Below, piece after piece: positions 27,799 to 35,559 of a stretch of 64,000 nt of DNA (position 1 is its first letter; every line of letters begins with the position of its first letter). The notes beneath the pieces are model-generated. The model was not told the DNA's origin. It saw nothing but the letters and a program-made list of their open reading frames with translations, and did no database searches. Source of the stretch: Nocardioides deserti (GTDB lineage Bacteria > Actinomycetota > Actinomycetes > Propionibacteriales > Nocardioidaceae); assembly GCF_014266025.1 (NCBI RefSeq), contig NZ_JACMYC010000001.1, positions 310,001-374,000 on the forward strand, written 5' to 3'. The position numbers and the translations under genes were made by a program.

Positions 27799-28944
27799 TT
27801 GCCGGTGCTCGACGCCTCCATCCTCGCCTACTTCGCCGACGACACCACCCGCACGTACCAGCTCGTGCAGTGGCTGCCGGTGCTCGAGCAGCTCGCCGAG
27901 CACCAGCCCGTCGGCGTCGTCGCGCGCGACCCCGAGGCGGCCGCTCTGCTGCGCACGCGGACCTCGCTGCCGGTCGCGCTGGCCGAGTCGTTCCCCGAGC
28001 TGACCGAGCTGTACGCCGTGGTCGACCCGAAGGTCGTCCTCTACGTCAACAACTCGATGCTGAACTTCCAGTCGCTGCTGCACGGCCGCGCGTTGCACGT
28101 GCACGTCAACCACGGCGAGAGCGACAAGCAGAGCATGGCCAGCAACAACGCCAAGGCCTACGACCGCGTCCTGGTCGCCGGCGAGGCCGCCGTGCAGCGC
28201 CACGTGGCCGGGCTGCTCGAGCTCGACACCCGCCGGCTGGTCCGGGTCGGCCGCCCGCAGCTGGACCTGCAGCGCGAGCCGCTGCTGGAGCCGAGCAGCC
28301 GCCGCACGGTCCTCTACGCGCCGACGTGGGAGGGCGACGCGGAGTACAACGACTACACCTCCGTCGACACCATCGGCTCCGATGTCGTGCGCGCGGTGCT
28401 GGCCGTGCCCGACGTGCGCCTGGTCTACAAGCCGCACCCCAAGGTCGTCACCAGCGAGACGCCGGCCGTCCGCGACGGGCACCGCACGATCCTGGCGCTC
28501 CTCGACGAGGCGGCCCGACGCGACCCGGCAGCCGGCCACGTCGCCGTGCTTGCCGGCGACATCCTCGCGCTGATGCCCGACTGCGACGCGATGGTCACCG
28601 ACGTCTCCTCGGTGGGCCTCGACTGGCTCTACCTGCGCACCGAGCGCCCGATCTTCATCACCGACCGCCACCACGACGCCGAGCGGCTGCGCCGGGAGGT
28701 CCCGGTCAGCCGCTGCGCCGACGTCCTCGACTCCGTCGACGTCCCCGCGCTCACCGAGCTGGTCGCCGCGCGGCTCGACCACGACGCGCACCACCTCGCC
28801 CGGGTGGCCATGCGGCACCACTACTTCGACGACCTCCAGGTCGGCGACAGCACTCTCCGCTTCCTCGACGCCGTCGCCGAGCTCGCCGCCCGGCGCGACC
28901 ACCTCCTCGGCGAGATCACCCTCGGCACCGCCATCACCGCCTGA
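27799..28944 (+). CDS. CDP-glycerol glycerophosphotransferase-like protein (TagB/TagF family)
   Basis: 381 aa from TTG 27799; GTG 27805 is a near-equal alternative. Visible family motifs are HVNHGESDKQSM, RTVLYAPTWEGD, VRLVYKPHPKV and MVTDVSSVGLDWLYLRTERP, all typical of Glyphos_transf proteins that transfer glycerol-phosphate from CDP-glycerol to teichoic-acid acceptors. Teichoic-acid synthesis genes are not adjacent; in this position it may decorate a cell-wall glycan. It follows fadE34 by 90 bp across a hairpin, so it is probably a separate transcript. Confidence 0.8.
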   Translation: MPVLDASILAYFADDTTRTYQLVQWLPVLEQLAEHQPVGVVARDPEAAALLRTRTSLPVALAESFPELTELYAVVDPKVVLYVNNSMLNFQSLLHGRALHVHVNHGESDKQSMASNNAKAYDRVLVAGEAAVQRHVAGLLELDTRRLVRVGRPQLDLQREPLLEPSSRRTVLYAPTWEGDAEYNDYTSVDTIGSDVVRAVLAVPDVRLVYKPHPKVVTSETPAVRDGHRTILALLDEAARRDPAAGHVAVLAGDILALMPDCDAMVTDVSSVGLDWLYLRTERPIFITDRHHDAERLRREVPVSRCADVLDSVDVPALTELVAARLDHDAHHLARVAMRHHYFDDLQVGDSTLRFLDAVAELAARRDHLLGEITLGTAITA

Positions 28945-28968
28945 GCCGGTCCGACCAGCGGAGGCGGG

Positions 28969-30213
28969 TCAGCCGGCGCGGCGGCCCTGCTCGCGGCGGT
29001 ACTGGTTCCAGTGCCAGTGCAGGAAGCGGTCGATGGCGCGGACGACGTGGGAGCTGCGGATCGAGGGGAAGACGTCGAAGGCGTGCTGGGCGCCGGGCAG
29101 CTCGGCGTACACGACCGTCCGCTTCGAGACCTGCCGCAGCTTCTCGACGAACGACCGCGCCTGGCTGACCGGGACGAGGGTGTCGTACGCGCCGTGCAGG
29201 ACGAAGAAGTCCGGGGCGTCGGGGGTGATCCGCAGGATCGGGGAGGCGTCCTCGAAGACCTCGGGGTCCTCGGACCACCGCTTCTTGAGCACGCGCGGCG
29301 CGAGGAAGAGGTCGCGCAGCTGCTCCGCGGCGCGGGTGCCGGTCGAGCCGGCGAAGTCGTAGACGCCGTAGTGCGGCACGGCGACCTGGACGGAGGTGTC
29401 GGCGTCCTCGAAACCGGGCTGGTACGCCGGGTCGCCGGGCGTGAGGGCGGCGAGCGCGACGAGGTGGCCGCCCGCCGAGCCGCCGGTGATCGCGATGTAC
29501 TCGGGGTCGCCCCCGTGCTCGGCGATGTTGGCCTTGATCCAGGCGATCGCCTTCTTGACGTCGACGACGTGGGCTGGCCAGTCCGAGCGTGGCGAGAGCC
29601 GGTAGTTGATGGCGACGCAGACCCAGCCCTTCGCGGCGAGGTGCTGCATGAGCGGGATGCCCTGCTGGTCCTTGTTGCCGATTGTCCAGCCGCCGCCGTG
29701 CACCTGGAGCAGGACGGGCGCGCCGCCATCGGGGACGCCGTCGGCGGGGGAGTAGACGTCGAGGAGGCCGCGCCTGCCGATGGCGGGGTCGTAGGCGATG
29801 TCCTTCTCGACGCGGACGCGGGCGTCGCGCATCCGGAACGGGTTGACCAGCCGACGCCACGGCACCGCGAGGTCGGCCGGGGTCGGCTTGGCGTCGAGCT
29901 GCTCGAGGTAGTCCGCGCCGAGCGCCTCGACCAGGCTCTCCTCGGCCTGGTGCTGCACCTGCCGCGCCTGGGCGACCAGGTAGGACAGGCCCGCCGCGCT
30001 GGCGGCGGCGAGGGCGAGCCCGCGCGCGTCCCGCTTCGGCCCGCGGGCGTGCGCCGCGGCGTCGGCCACGGTCAGTGCGAGCGCGTGGGGCGCGAGCTCG
30101 CCGACGAGCCAGCCGGCCATGAAGGCGGGGATGCCGGGACGGAAGCCGGGGAGCGGTCGAAGGGCGTTCGCGGTGAGCGCGGCGGTCACTACCTGGCGTC
30201 GGAGGAACGACAT
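28969..30213 (-). CDS. LipC-like alpha/beta hydrolase esterase (HSL family)
   Basis: 414 aa. ATG 30213 was chosen because it starts a hydrophobic N-terminal segment and lies clear of the promoter. Hydrolase motifs: oxyanion HGGGW, nucleophile elbow GGSAGG, then VLHGAYDTLVP (Asp) and AQHAFDVFPS (His). The fold and N-terminal helices match bacterial HSL-type esterases such as mycobacterial LipC (Rv0220), which sits next to a wax ester synthase (Rv0221), as here. Divergent from the DGAT across a KstR-like box; probably releases fatty acids from stored or imported esters. Confidence 0.8.
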   Translation of the reverse strand: MSFLRRQVVTAALTANALRPLPGFRPGIPAFMAGWLVGELAPHALALTVADAAAHARGPKRDARGLALAAASAAGLSYLVAQARQVQHQAEESLVEALGADYLEQLDAKPTPADLAVPWRRLVNPFRMRDARVRVEKDIAYDPAIGRRGLLDVYSPADGVPDGGAPVLLQVHGGGWTIGNKDQQGIPLMQHLAAKGWVCVAINYRLSPRSDWPAHVVDVKKAIAWIKANIAEHGGDPEYIAITGGSAGGHLVALAALTPGDPAYQPGFEDADTSVQVAVPHYGVYDFAGSTGTRAAEQLRDLFLAPRVLKKRWSEDPEVFEDASPILRITPDAPDFFVLHGAYDTLVPVSQARSFVEKLRQVSKRTVVYAELPGAQHAFDVFPSIRSSHVVRAIDRFLHWHWNQYRREQGRRAG

Positions 30214-30292
30214 GCGGACGAGGGTAGTCCGGAGTTGACGCGCGTCACGGGCGCGCCCGCGTGACGTCGTACGGTCGTGGACGTTACCGGAG

Positions 30293-30306
30293 TGGAACAC
30301 GTTCTA
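30293..30306 (+). promoter_or_regulatory. KstR-like operator upstream of the DGAT gene
   Basis: TGGAACACGTTCTA fits TnnAACnnGTTnnA exactly and is identical to the site before fadE34. It is 16 bp from the DGAT start codon, close enough to block the promoter or leader, and about 80 bp from the esterase start. Confidence 0.85.
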
Positions 30307-30322
30307 CGTCGAGGGAGTTGCT

Positions 30323-31759
30323 GTGGTCGACCGGCTGTCGGGGCTCGATGCGAGCTTCCTCTACCTCGAGACGCAGGCCCAGCTGATGCACGTCTGCGGC
30401 GTGATCGTCCTGGACCCGGCGACGATGCCCGAGCCGTACTCGTTCGAGCGCCTCCGGGCCACGGTCCACGAGCGGGTGCGCGACACCCCGGCGTTCACCC
30501 GCAAGCTGCGCCGCGTGCCGCTGGGTCTCGACCACCCGATCTGGGTGCGCGACCGGCAGTTCGACATCGAGCGGCACGTGCACCGTCTCGCGCTGCCGCG
30601 GCCCGGCGGCCTCGCGGAGCTCACCGACCTCGCCGGCCACCTCGCCGGGCAGCCGCTGGACCGCTCGCGGCCGCTGTGGGAGATGTGGGTGATCGAGGGG
30701 TACGACGGCGGGCTGGACCACGACCTGGTCGCGGTGTTCATGAAGATGCACCACGCCACGGTCGACGGCGTCTCCGGCGCCAACCTGGTCTCGCACCTGT
30801 GCAGCCTCGAGCCGGAGGCCGAGCCGCTGGCGACCGCCGCGGACCAGCGCTACGGACGCGACCCGGACCGGCTGGAGCTGCTCGGCCGCGCGCTGCTGTC
30901 CAACGCGACCAAGCCGGTCCAGGTGGCCAAGCTGCTCAGCCCGTCGGCCCAGCTGGTCTCGCGCACGATCGGCCGCGCGCGGGCCGGCACCGCGATGGCC
31001 GCCCCGCTGACCGCGCCGCGCACGTCGTTCAACGGCACGATCACCGGGCACCGCACGATCGCGCTGACCGACATCGACCTCGAGCAGGTGCGCGAGGTGA
31101 AGGCGGCGACCGGCACGACGGTCAACGACGTCGTGCTGACGGTGGCCGGCGGTGCGTTGCGTTCCTACCTCGAGGACCGCGGCGAGCTGCCCGACGACTC
31201 CCTGCTCGCGACCGTGCCGGTCTCGGTGCACGGCAGCTCGAGGCGGTCCGCCGGCGCCAACAAGGTCTCGGCCCTCTTCGCCAAGCTCGGCACCGACGAG
31301 GAGGACCCGCTGGTCCGGCTCGAGGACATGGCGACCCGCAACCGACACGCCAAGGAGCACCACAACGCGATCAGCGCGGACTCCCTCCAGGACTGGGCGG
31401 AGTTCGCGGCGCCGCGGACCTTCGGGCTGGCGGTGCGGACGTACGCCTCGCTGCGCCTGGCCGAGCGGCACCCGGTCGTGCACAACCTGGTGATCTCCAA
31501 CGTCCCGGGTCCGCCGGTCCCGCTGTACTTCTGCGGCGCCGAGGTGCTCGGCCTCTACCCGCTCGGCCCGGTCTTCCACGGCGCAGGCCTGAACATCACG
31601 GTGATGTCCAACCACGGCCACCTGCATGTCGGCGTCATCGCCTGCCGGGAGTCGGTGCCGAACCCCGACGACCTGGTGCAACGGTTCCCCGCGCAGCTGG
31701 CCGAGCTGCGCGCCGCGGTGGCCGCCCGCCCGCTCCGCGAGGAGGCCGAGCCCGGCTGA
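30323..31759 (+). CDS. Wax ester synthase / diacylglycerol acyltransferase (WS/DGAT)
   Basis: 478 aa from GTG 30323. The catalytic HHxxxDG motif is HHATVDG in MKMHHATVDGVSG (about 151), with the N-terminal LSGLDASFLYLETQAQ and C-terminal NLVISNVPGPPVPLY that mark this family. It makes triacylglycerols or wax esters from acyl-CoA. Close in length and setting to Rv0221, next to an esterase gene. KstR control would link neutral-lipid storage to sterol uptake. Confidence 0.88.
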   Translation: MVDRLSGLDASFLYLETQAQLMHVCGVIVLDPATMPEPYSFERLRATVHERVRDTPAFTRKLRRVPLGLDHPIWVRDRQFDIERHVHRLALPRPGGLAELTDLAGHLAGQPLDRSRPLWEMWVIEGYDGGLDHDLVAVFMKMHHATVDGVSGANLVSHLCSLEPEAEPLATAADQRYGRDPDRLELLGRALLSNATKPVQVAKLLSPSAQLVSRTIGRARAGTAMAAPLTAPRTSFNGTITGHRTIALTDIDLEQVREVKAATGTTVNDVVLTVAGGALRSYLEDRGELPDDSLLATVPVSVHGSSRRSAGANKVSALFAKLGTDEEDPLVRLEDMATRNRHAKEHHNAISADSLQDWAEFAAPRTFGLAVRTYASLRLAERHPVVHNLVISNVPGPPVPLYFCGAEVLGLYPLGPVFHGAGLNITVMSNHGHLHVGVIACRESVPNPDDLVQRFPAQLAELRAAVAARPLREEAEPG

Positions 31760-31776
31760 TCACGCTCATCTGATGC

Positions 31777-33366
31777 TCAGCTGATCTCGGGCAGCTCCTG
31801 CGCGGCGCCGAGCAGGGCCCGGAACGGGTCGCCGTGCTCGGCGATCCGCTCCAGCGCCGTGCGGATCGTCCACCGGTCCGGCCGCAGGTCCGGGTCGTCG
31901 AGCTCCTCCCACCGGATCGGCACCGACACCGGAGCGCCGGGTGCCGGCCGCGGCGACCACGGGCCGACGAGCGTCTTGTTGACGGCGTTCTGCGTGTAGT
32001 CCAGCCGCGCCAGCCCGCCCCGCGCCTTGACCTCCCACTTCCAGCTGACCAGCTCCGGCACGACCTTCCCGACGGTCCGCGAGAGCCGCTCGACCCAGGC
32101 GCGGGTGTCGCTGAACGAGTAGCCGGGCACGACCGGCACCCACACCTGGATGCCGCGCCGCCCGGTCACCTTCGGCAGCGCGGTCACGCCGAGGTGGTCG
32201 AGCGCGGTGCGGTGCAGCCGGGCCAGCACCAGCAGCTCCTCCCAGCTGGTGCGCTCGCCGGGGTCGAGGTCGACCAGGGCGTACGTCGGCTCGTGCATCG
32301 CCTCGGTCCGCGAGGTCCACGGGTGCCACTCGAGCGCCCCGAAGTTGGCCATCCACACCAGCGTGGCCGGCTCGTCGGCGACGACGTACGCCGTGGTCTC
32401 GCCCTCGTCGGCGTCCGGGTTCTCCCAGCAGTCCACCCACTCCGGCGCGTGGTCGGGACGCTGCTTGTGCCAGAAGCCCGGCCGGTCGGCGCCCTCGGGG
32501 TAGCGGTGCAGGTTGACGGCCCGGCCCTCGAGGTAGGGCAGCGCGACGGGCGCCACCTGCGCGGCGTACGCCAGCAGCTCGCGCTTGGTGATCGCCTCCT
32601 CGCCGGGCCGGCCGGGGAAGAGCACCTTGTCCAGGTTGGTGACCTTGAGCCGCCGGCCGTGCACCTCCCAGGTGCCGCCGCTGCCGGGCAGTTCCCCCAG
32701 GGCGTCGATCGCCTCGTCGGGGACGCTCGCGGCCGGGGTCGGCGGCACGCCGGCGAGGACGTCGTCGTTGGTGCGCCCGCTCAGCACCGACCGCGGGTGG
32801 TCCTCGGGGTCCCAGCCGTCCACGGCGTGCTCGTCGCGCTTGTGCAGGAGCATCCACTCGTCCTTGCCCGGGCCCTTGCTCAAGTCCTTGCTCTCGCGGC
32901 GGACGAGGACGAGCCGGCCGCGCAGCTTGCGACCGTGCACCTCGACGTGGAGCTCGCCGGCGGCGACGGCGGCCGCAGGGTCGTCGGTGCGGACCGGCTC
33001 GAAGGTGCCGGTGTCCCACACGATGACGTCGCCGCCGCCGTACTCACCGCCGGGGATCGTGCCCTCGAAGTGCAGGTAGTCGACCGGGTGGTCCTCGACG
33101 TGCACGGCGAGCCGCCGCGTGCCCGGGTCGAGCGTCGGACCCTTCGGCACCGCCCAGCTGACCAGCACACCGTCGATCTCGAACCGCAGGTCATAGTGGA
33201 GGTGGCTGGCCCGGTGCCGTTGCACCACGAAGCGCGGCGCACCCTCCTCGGTCGCCACGTCGCCGGCCGGCTCGGGGGTGCGGGCGAAGTCGCGCATCGA
33301 GCGGTACGTCGCGAGCGGGTCGGTCACGGCCGGTCGGTACCCACCGCCGGGCACGGGCTGCCGCAC
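31777..33366 (-). CDS. ligD: LigD-like PE-Pol protein lacking a ligase domain
   Basis: 529 aa from GTG 33366; in-frame GTG 33327 is an equally plausible start just before VTDPLATYR. The N-terminal 3'-phosphoesterase domain is clear (FVVQRHRASHLHYDLRF, WAVPKGPTLDP, GTIPGGEYGGGDV, about 40-170), and the C-terminal Prim-Pol domain has ALVDLDPGE (metal-binding Asp), RRGIQVWVPV and NAVNKTLVGPWSPR. The ATP-dependent ligase domain of full LigD is absent, and the PE-Pol order differs from the Pol-PE-Lig of mycobacteria. No Ku gene is adjacent. Probable role in end processing/fill-in for non-homologous end joining. Confidence 0.85.
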   Translation of the reverse strand: MRQPVPGGGYRPAVTDPLATYRSMRDFARTPEPAGDVATEEGAPRFVVQRHRASHLHYDLRFEIDGVLVSWAVPKGPTLDPGTRRLAVHVEDHPVDYLHFEGTIPGGEYGGGDVIVWDTGTFEPVRTDDPAAAVAAGELHVEVHGRKLRGRLVLVRRESKDLSKGPGKDEWMLLHKRDEHAVDGWDPEDHPRSVLSGRTNDDVLAGVPPTPAASVPDEAIDALGELPGSGGTWEVHGRRLKVTNLDKVLFPGRPGEEAITKRELLAYAAQVAPVALPYLEGRAVNLHRYPEGADRPGFWHKQRPDHAPEWVDCWENPDADEGETTAYVVADEPATLVWMANFGALEWHPWTSRTEAMHEPTYALVDLDPGERTSWEELLVLARLHRTALDHLGVTALPKVTGRRGIQVWVPVVPGYSFSDTRAWVERLSRTVGKVVPELVSWKWEVKARGGLARLDYTQNAVNKTLVGPWSPRPAPGAPVSVPIRWEELDDPDLRPDRWTIRTALERIAEHGDPFRALLGAAQELPEIS

Positions 33367-33372
33367 GCGCCG

Positions 33373-33693
33373 CTAGTCGGGCGCCTGCTGCTCCTCGATC
33401 TCGCGCTGGTCCACGGCGCGCTCCCGCTCGGTGACCGATCGCTCCCGCTCGGCCGAGCGCCGGTCGTGCTCGTCGGCGGCGAGGTCGCGTTCGTCCGCCG
33501 CCCGGTCGCGGTCGTCGGCTGCCCGGTCGCGTTCGTCGGCGGCGCGGGACCTGTCCTGCGCGGCCTGCCCGGACCAGCGTTCGCGGTCGGCCGCGACGGT
33601 GTCGCGCTCGTCGGCCTCGCTCGCGCGCACCTCGAGGTCGATCGCCCGCTGCTCGGCTGCTCGATCGTCCGGTGGGGGACCTGGGTCCGTCAT
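33373..33693 (-). CDS. Hydrophilic heptad-repeat (AADERDR) protein
   Basis: 106 aa from ATG 33693. Almost entirely charged: a seven-residue repeat of the form RAADERD runs from about residue 45 to 80 and continues degenerately to the end, giving a predicted single long alpha helix or coiled coil. No domain or TM segment. It ends 6 bp before the LigD-like gene and may be co-transcribed. Related low-complexity proteins occur in actinomycetes; function unknown. Confidence 0.65.
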   Translation of the reverse strand: MTDPGPPPDDRAAEQRAIDLEVRASEADERDTVAADRERWSGQAAQDRSRAADERDRAADDRDRAADERDLAADEHDRRSAERERSVTERERAVDQREIEEQQAPD

Positions 33694-33767
33694 CGGTTCC
33701 ACCTCCGCTCCGCATGGTCGCACGCGGGGCGGGGCGCCGTGTGGGCCTGCGTGCCATCGTGGCCGGC

Positions 33768-34682
33768 ATGAGCGAGACAGCAGCAGACGCCCCTGTCGTC
33801 GTCGTGACCGGGGCGAACGGCTTCGTCGGGTCCGCCACCTGCGCCGCCCTGGTCGAGCGCGGCGCCTCCGTGCGAGCGGTCGTACGCCGTGCCGGCTCGG
33901 CGCCGGCGGTGCCCGGGGTGGAGGAGCGGGTCGGCGAGTTCGGCGACCCGGCGTTCGCCGCGTCGGTCGTCGAGGGCGCGACCGCCGTGGTCACGACCGT
34001 GCACCCGATGGGGTCGGACCGCGAGACCCAGCACCGGGTCGGCGTGGCGGCCACGACCACCCTCGCGCGGGCCGCCCGAGACGCCGGCGTCGACCGGCTG
34101 GTGCACGTGTCGACCGCGGCGGTCTACGACCGCTCGCCGGGGATGGGTGACGTCGACGAGGGCTCGGCGCTGGTCGGCGAGGACGGTGGCGACTACGGCG
34201 TCACCAAGCGCGACACGGACGCCTCCCTGGCCGAGGTCGACGGGACCACCCGGGTGCTGGTCCGGCCACCCGCGATCCTCGGGCCGGGGGAGACCTCGGT
34301 CTGGAACACGCTCCGGCCCGCCGCCGTCCGCGACCAGCCGGACGCACGGCGTACTGCTCCGGACAAGACGTTCGCCTGGGTCCACGTCCGCGACCTCGCC
34401 GCCTTCCTCGCCGACGTCGCGGTCGGGGTGGTGGCCCAGTCCGACGACCCCGGCCGCGGGCCGGTCGTCGGCGGCTGCACGCCGGTCAACCTGGCGGCCG
34501 AGCCGGCCCGGACGCGGAACTACTACGAGACCGTCACCTCCGCCGTCGGCGTCGAGGCGGCGTGGGTCGACGAGCCGTCGTGGACCGGCCGGATCGTCGC
34601 CGACCGGGCGCGCGCCTGGGGCTGGTCGCCGACCGTCACGCTGGAGCAGGCGCTCGCTGAGCTGGCCGACGGGCTTCGCTGA
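33768..34682 (+). CDS. NAD-dependent epimerase/dehydratase (extended SDR)
   Basis: 304 aa from ATG 33768. Rossmann motif TGANGFVGSATCAAL at the N-terminus, catalytic Ser/Thr and Tyr-x3-Lys region (VHVSTAAVYD and DYGVTKRD), and late WVHVRDLAAFL. The family includes sugar epimerases and 3beta-hydroxysteroid dehydrogenases; substrate not readable. It is divergent from the heptad-repeat gene. Confidence 0.75.
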   Translation: MSETAADAPVVVVTGANGFVGSATCAALVERGASVRAVVRRAGSAPAVPGVEERVGEFGDPAFAASVVEGATAVVTTVHPMGSDRETQHRVGVAATTTLARAARDAGVDRLVHVSTAAVYDRSPGMGDVDEGSALVGEDGGDYGVTKRDTDASLAEVDGTTRVLVRPPAILGPGETSVWNTLRPAAVRDQPDARRTAPDKTFAWVHVRDLAAFLADVAVGVVAQSDDPGRGPVVGGCTPVNLAAEPARTRNYYETVTSAVGVEAAWVDEPSWTGRIVADRARAWGWSPTVTLEQALAELADGLR

Positions 34683-34798
34683 CCGACGACTGCCCACTGC
34701 TGCCCGCTGCTGCCCGCTGCCGATGACGGGTCGTGTGCCCTGCGACGCGCCGGGCCGCGTCGGGGAGCACACGACCGGCCCCGGGACAGTCGCGAGGC

Positions 34799-35362
34799 TC
34801 AGCGCCGGACGGCGTACCGCGTCATCACCACGCCCCCGGGGAAGGTCCGCGTCTCGGCGAGGTCGAGATCCACGCGAGCGTCCAGGTCGGCGAGGAACGG
34901 CAGGCCGCCGCCGAGCAGCACCGGGTGGGTGACGACGGCGTACTCGTCGACCAGTCCGGCCCGCATCGCCGCCGCGGCGAGCGTGGGTCCGCCGACGCAG
35001 AGCGGTCCGCCGTCCTCGGCCTTGAGGCGGGTCAGCTCGGGGACCGGGTCGCCGGCGACGAGACGGGTGCCCCAGCCGACCGCGTCGAGCGTCGAGGAGA
35101 AGACCACCTTCGGGGTGTCCCGCCAGTTCCGCGCGAACGCGACCTGGGCCGGGGTGGCGTCGGGCTGCTGGTCGCCCGTGGGCCAGTAGGAGCTCATCGC
35201 CTCCCACAGCCGGCGCCCGTAGGCGATCACGTCCGCGGCCTGTTGCTCGGCGAGCCACCACTCGAACAGCTCGTCGCTCGAGGCGCCCCACCCGTGGTCG
35301 CCGTCGGGCCCGGCGACGTAGCCGTCGAGGCTCACGTTCATCCCGTAGGTCAGCGTCCGCAT
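34799..35362 (-). CDS. RibD-C/dihydrofolate reductase-like protein
   Basis: 187 aa from ATG 35362. Features of the DHFR-like family: NVSLDGYVAGPDGDHGW, VIAYGRRLWE, LCVGGPTLAAAAM and VTHPVLLGGGLPFLA. This group (RibD C-terminal type) reduces pyrimidine or pteridine-like compounds, often with unknown substrates. Adjacent genes give no clue. A short intergenic of about 115 bp before it on the other side contains a CTGCTGCCCG tandem repeat. Confidence 0.75.
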   Translation of the reverse strand: MRTLTYGMNVSLDGYVAGPDGDHGWGASSDELFEWWLAEQQAADVIAYGRRLWEAMSSYWPTGDQQPDATPAQVAFARNWRDTPKVVFSSTLDAVGWGTRLVAGDPVPELTRLKAEDGGPLCVGGPTLAAAAMRAGLVDEYAVVTHPVLLGGGLPFLADLDARVDLDLAETRTFPGGVVMTRYAVRR

Positions 35363-35471
35363 GCCTCGCACCTTCCGTCCGTCACTCCTGGACGAGGTGG
35401 ACCGGCGCGGCGTGCGGGACTCATCGGCTCTGGTCCAAGGCGGGCGCGGGATCACGGCCGGGCACACGAAC

Positions 35472-35492
35472 GGCGAGGGAGAACCCCTCGCC
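35472..35492. terminator. Hairpin in the RAE leader region
   Basis: GGCGAGGG (35472-35479) pairs with CCCTCGCC (35485-35492), a strong stem with a short loop. It lies 19 bp before the rifamycin-associated element; it could be a terminator for minus-direction read-through or a leader hairpin. Confidence 0.45.
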
Positions 35493-35510
35493 ATGTCCAA
35501 GGTATAGCGC

Positions 35511-35539
35511 GTCGGGGGGCTTGCGGCAAGGCCCCCGAC
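35511..35539. promoter_or_regulatory. Rifamycin-associated element (RAE) upstream of helR
   Basis: The core GGGGCTTGCGGCAAGGCCCC matches the published RAE found upstream of rifamycin-inactivating enzymes and HelR in actinomycetes. It is a near-perfect inverted repeat extended on both sides by GTCG/CGAC and ends 20 bp before the helR GTG start. RAEs mediate induction by rifamycins; presence here predicts rifampicin-inducible helR. Confidence 0.88.
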
Positions 35540-35559
35540 GGGCCCCAGAATCACCCGCC

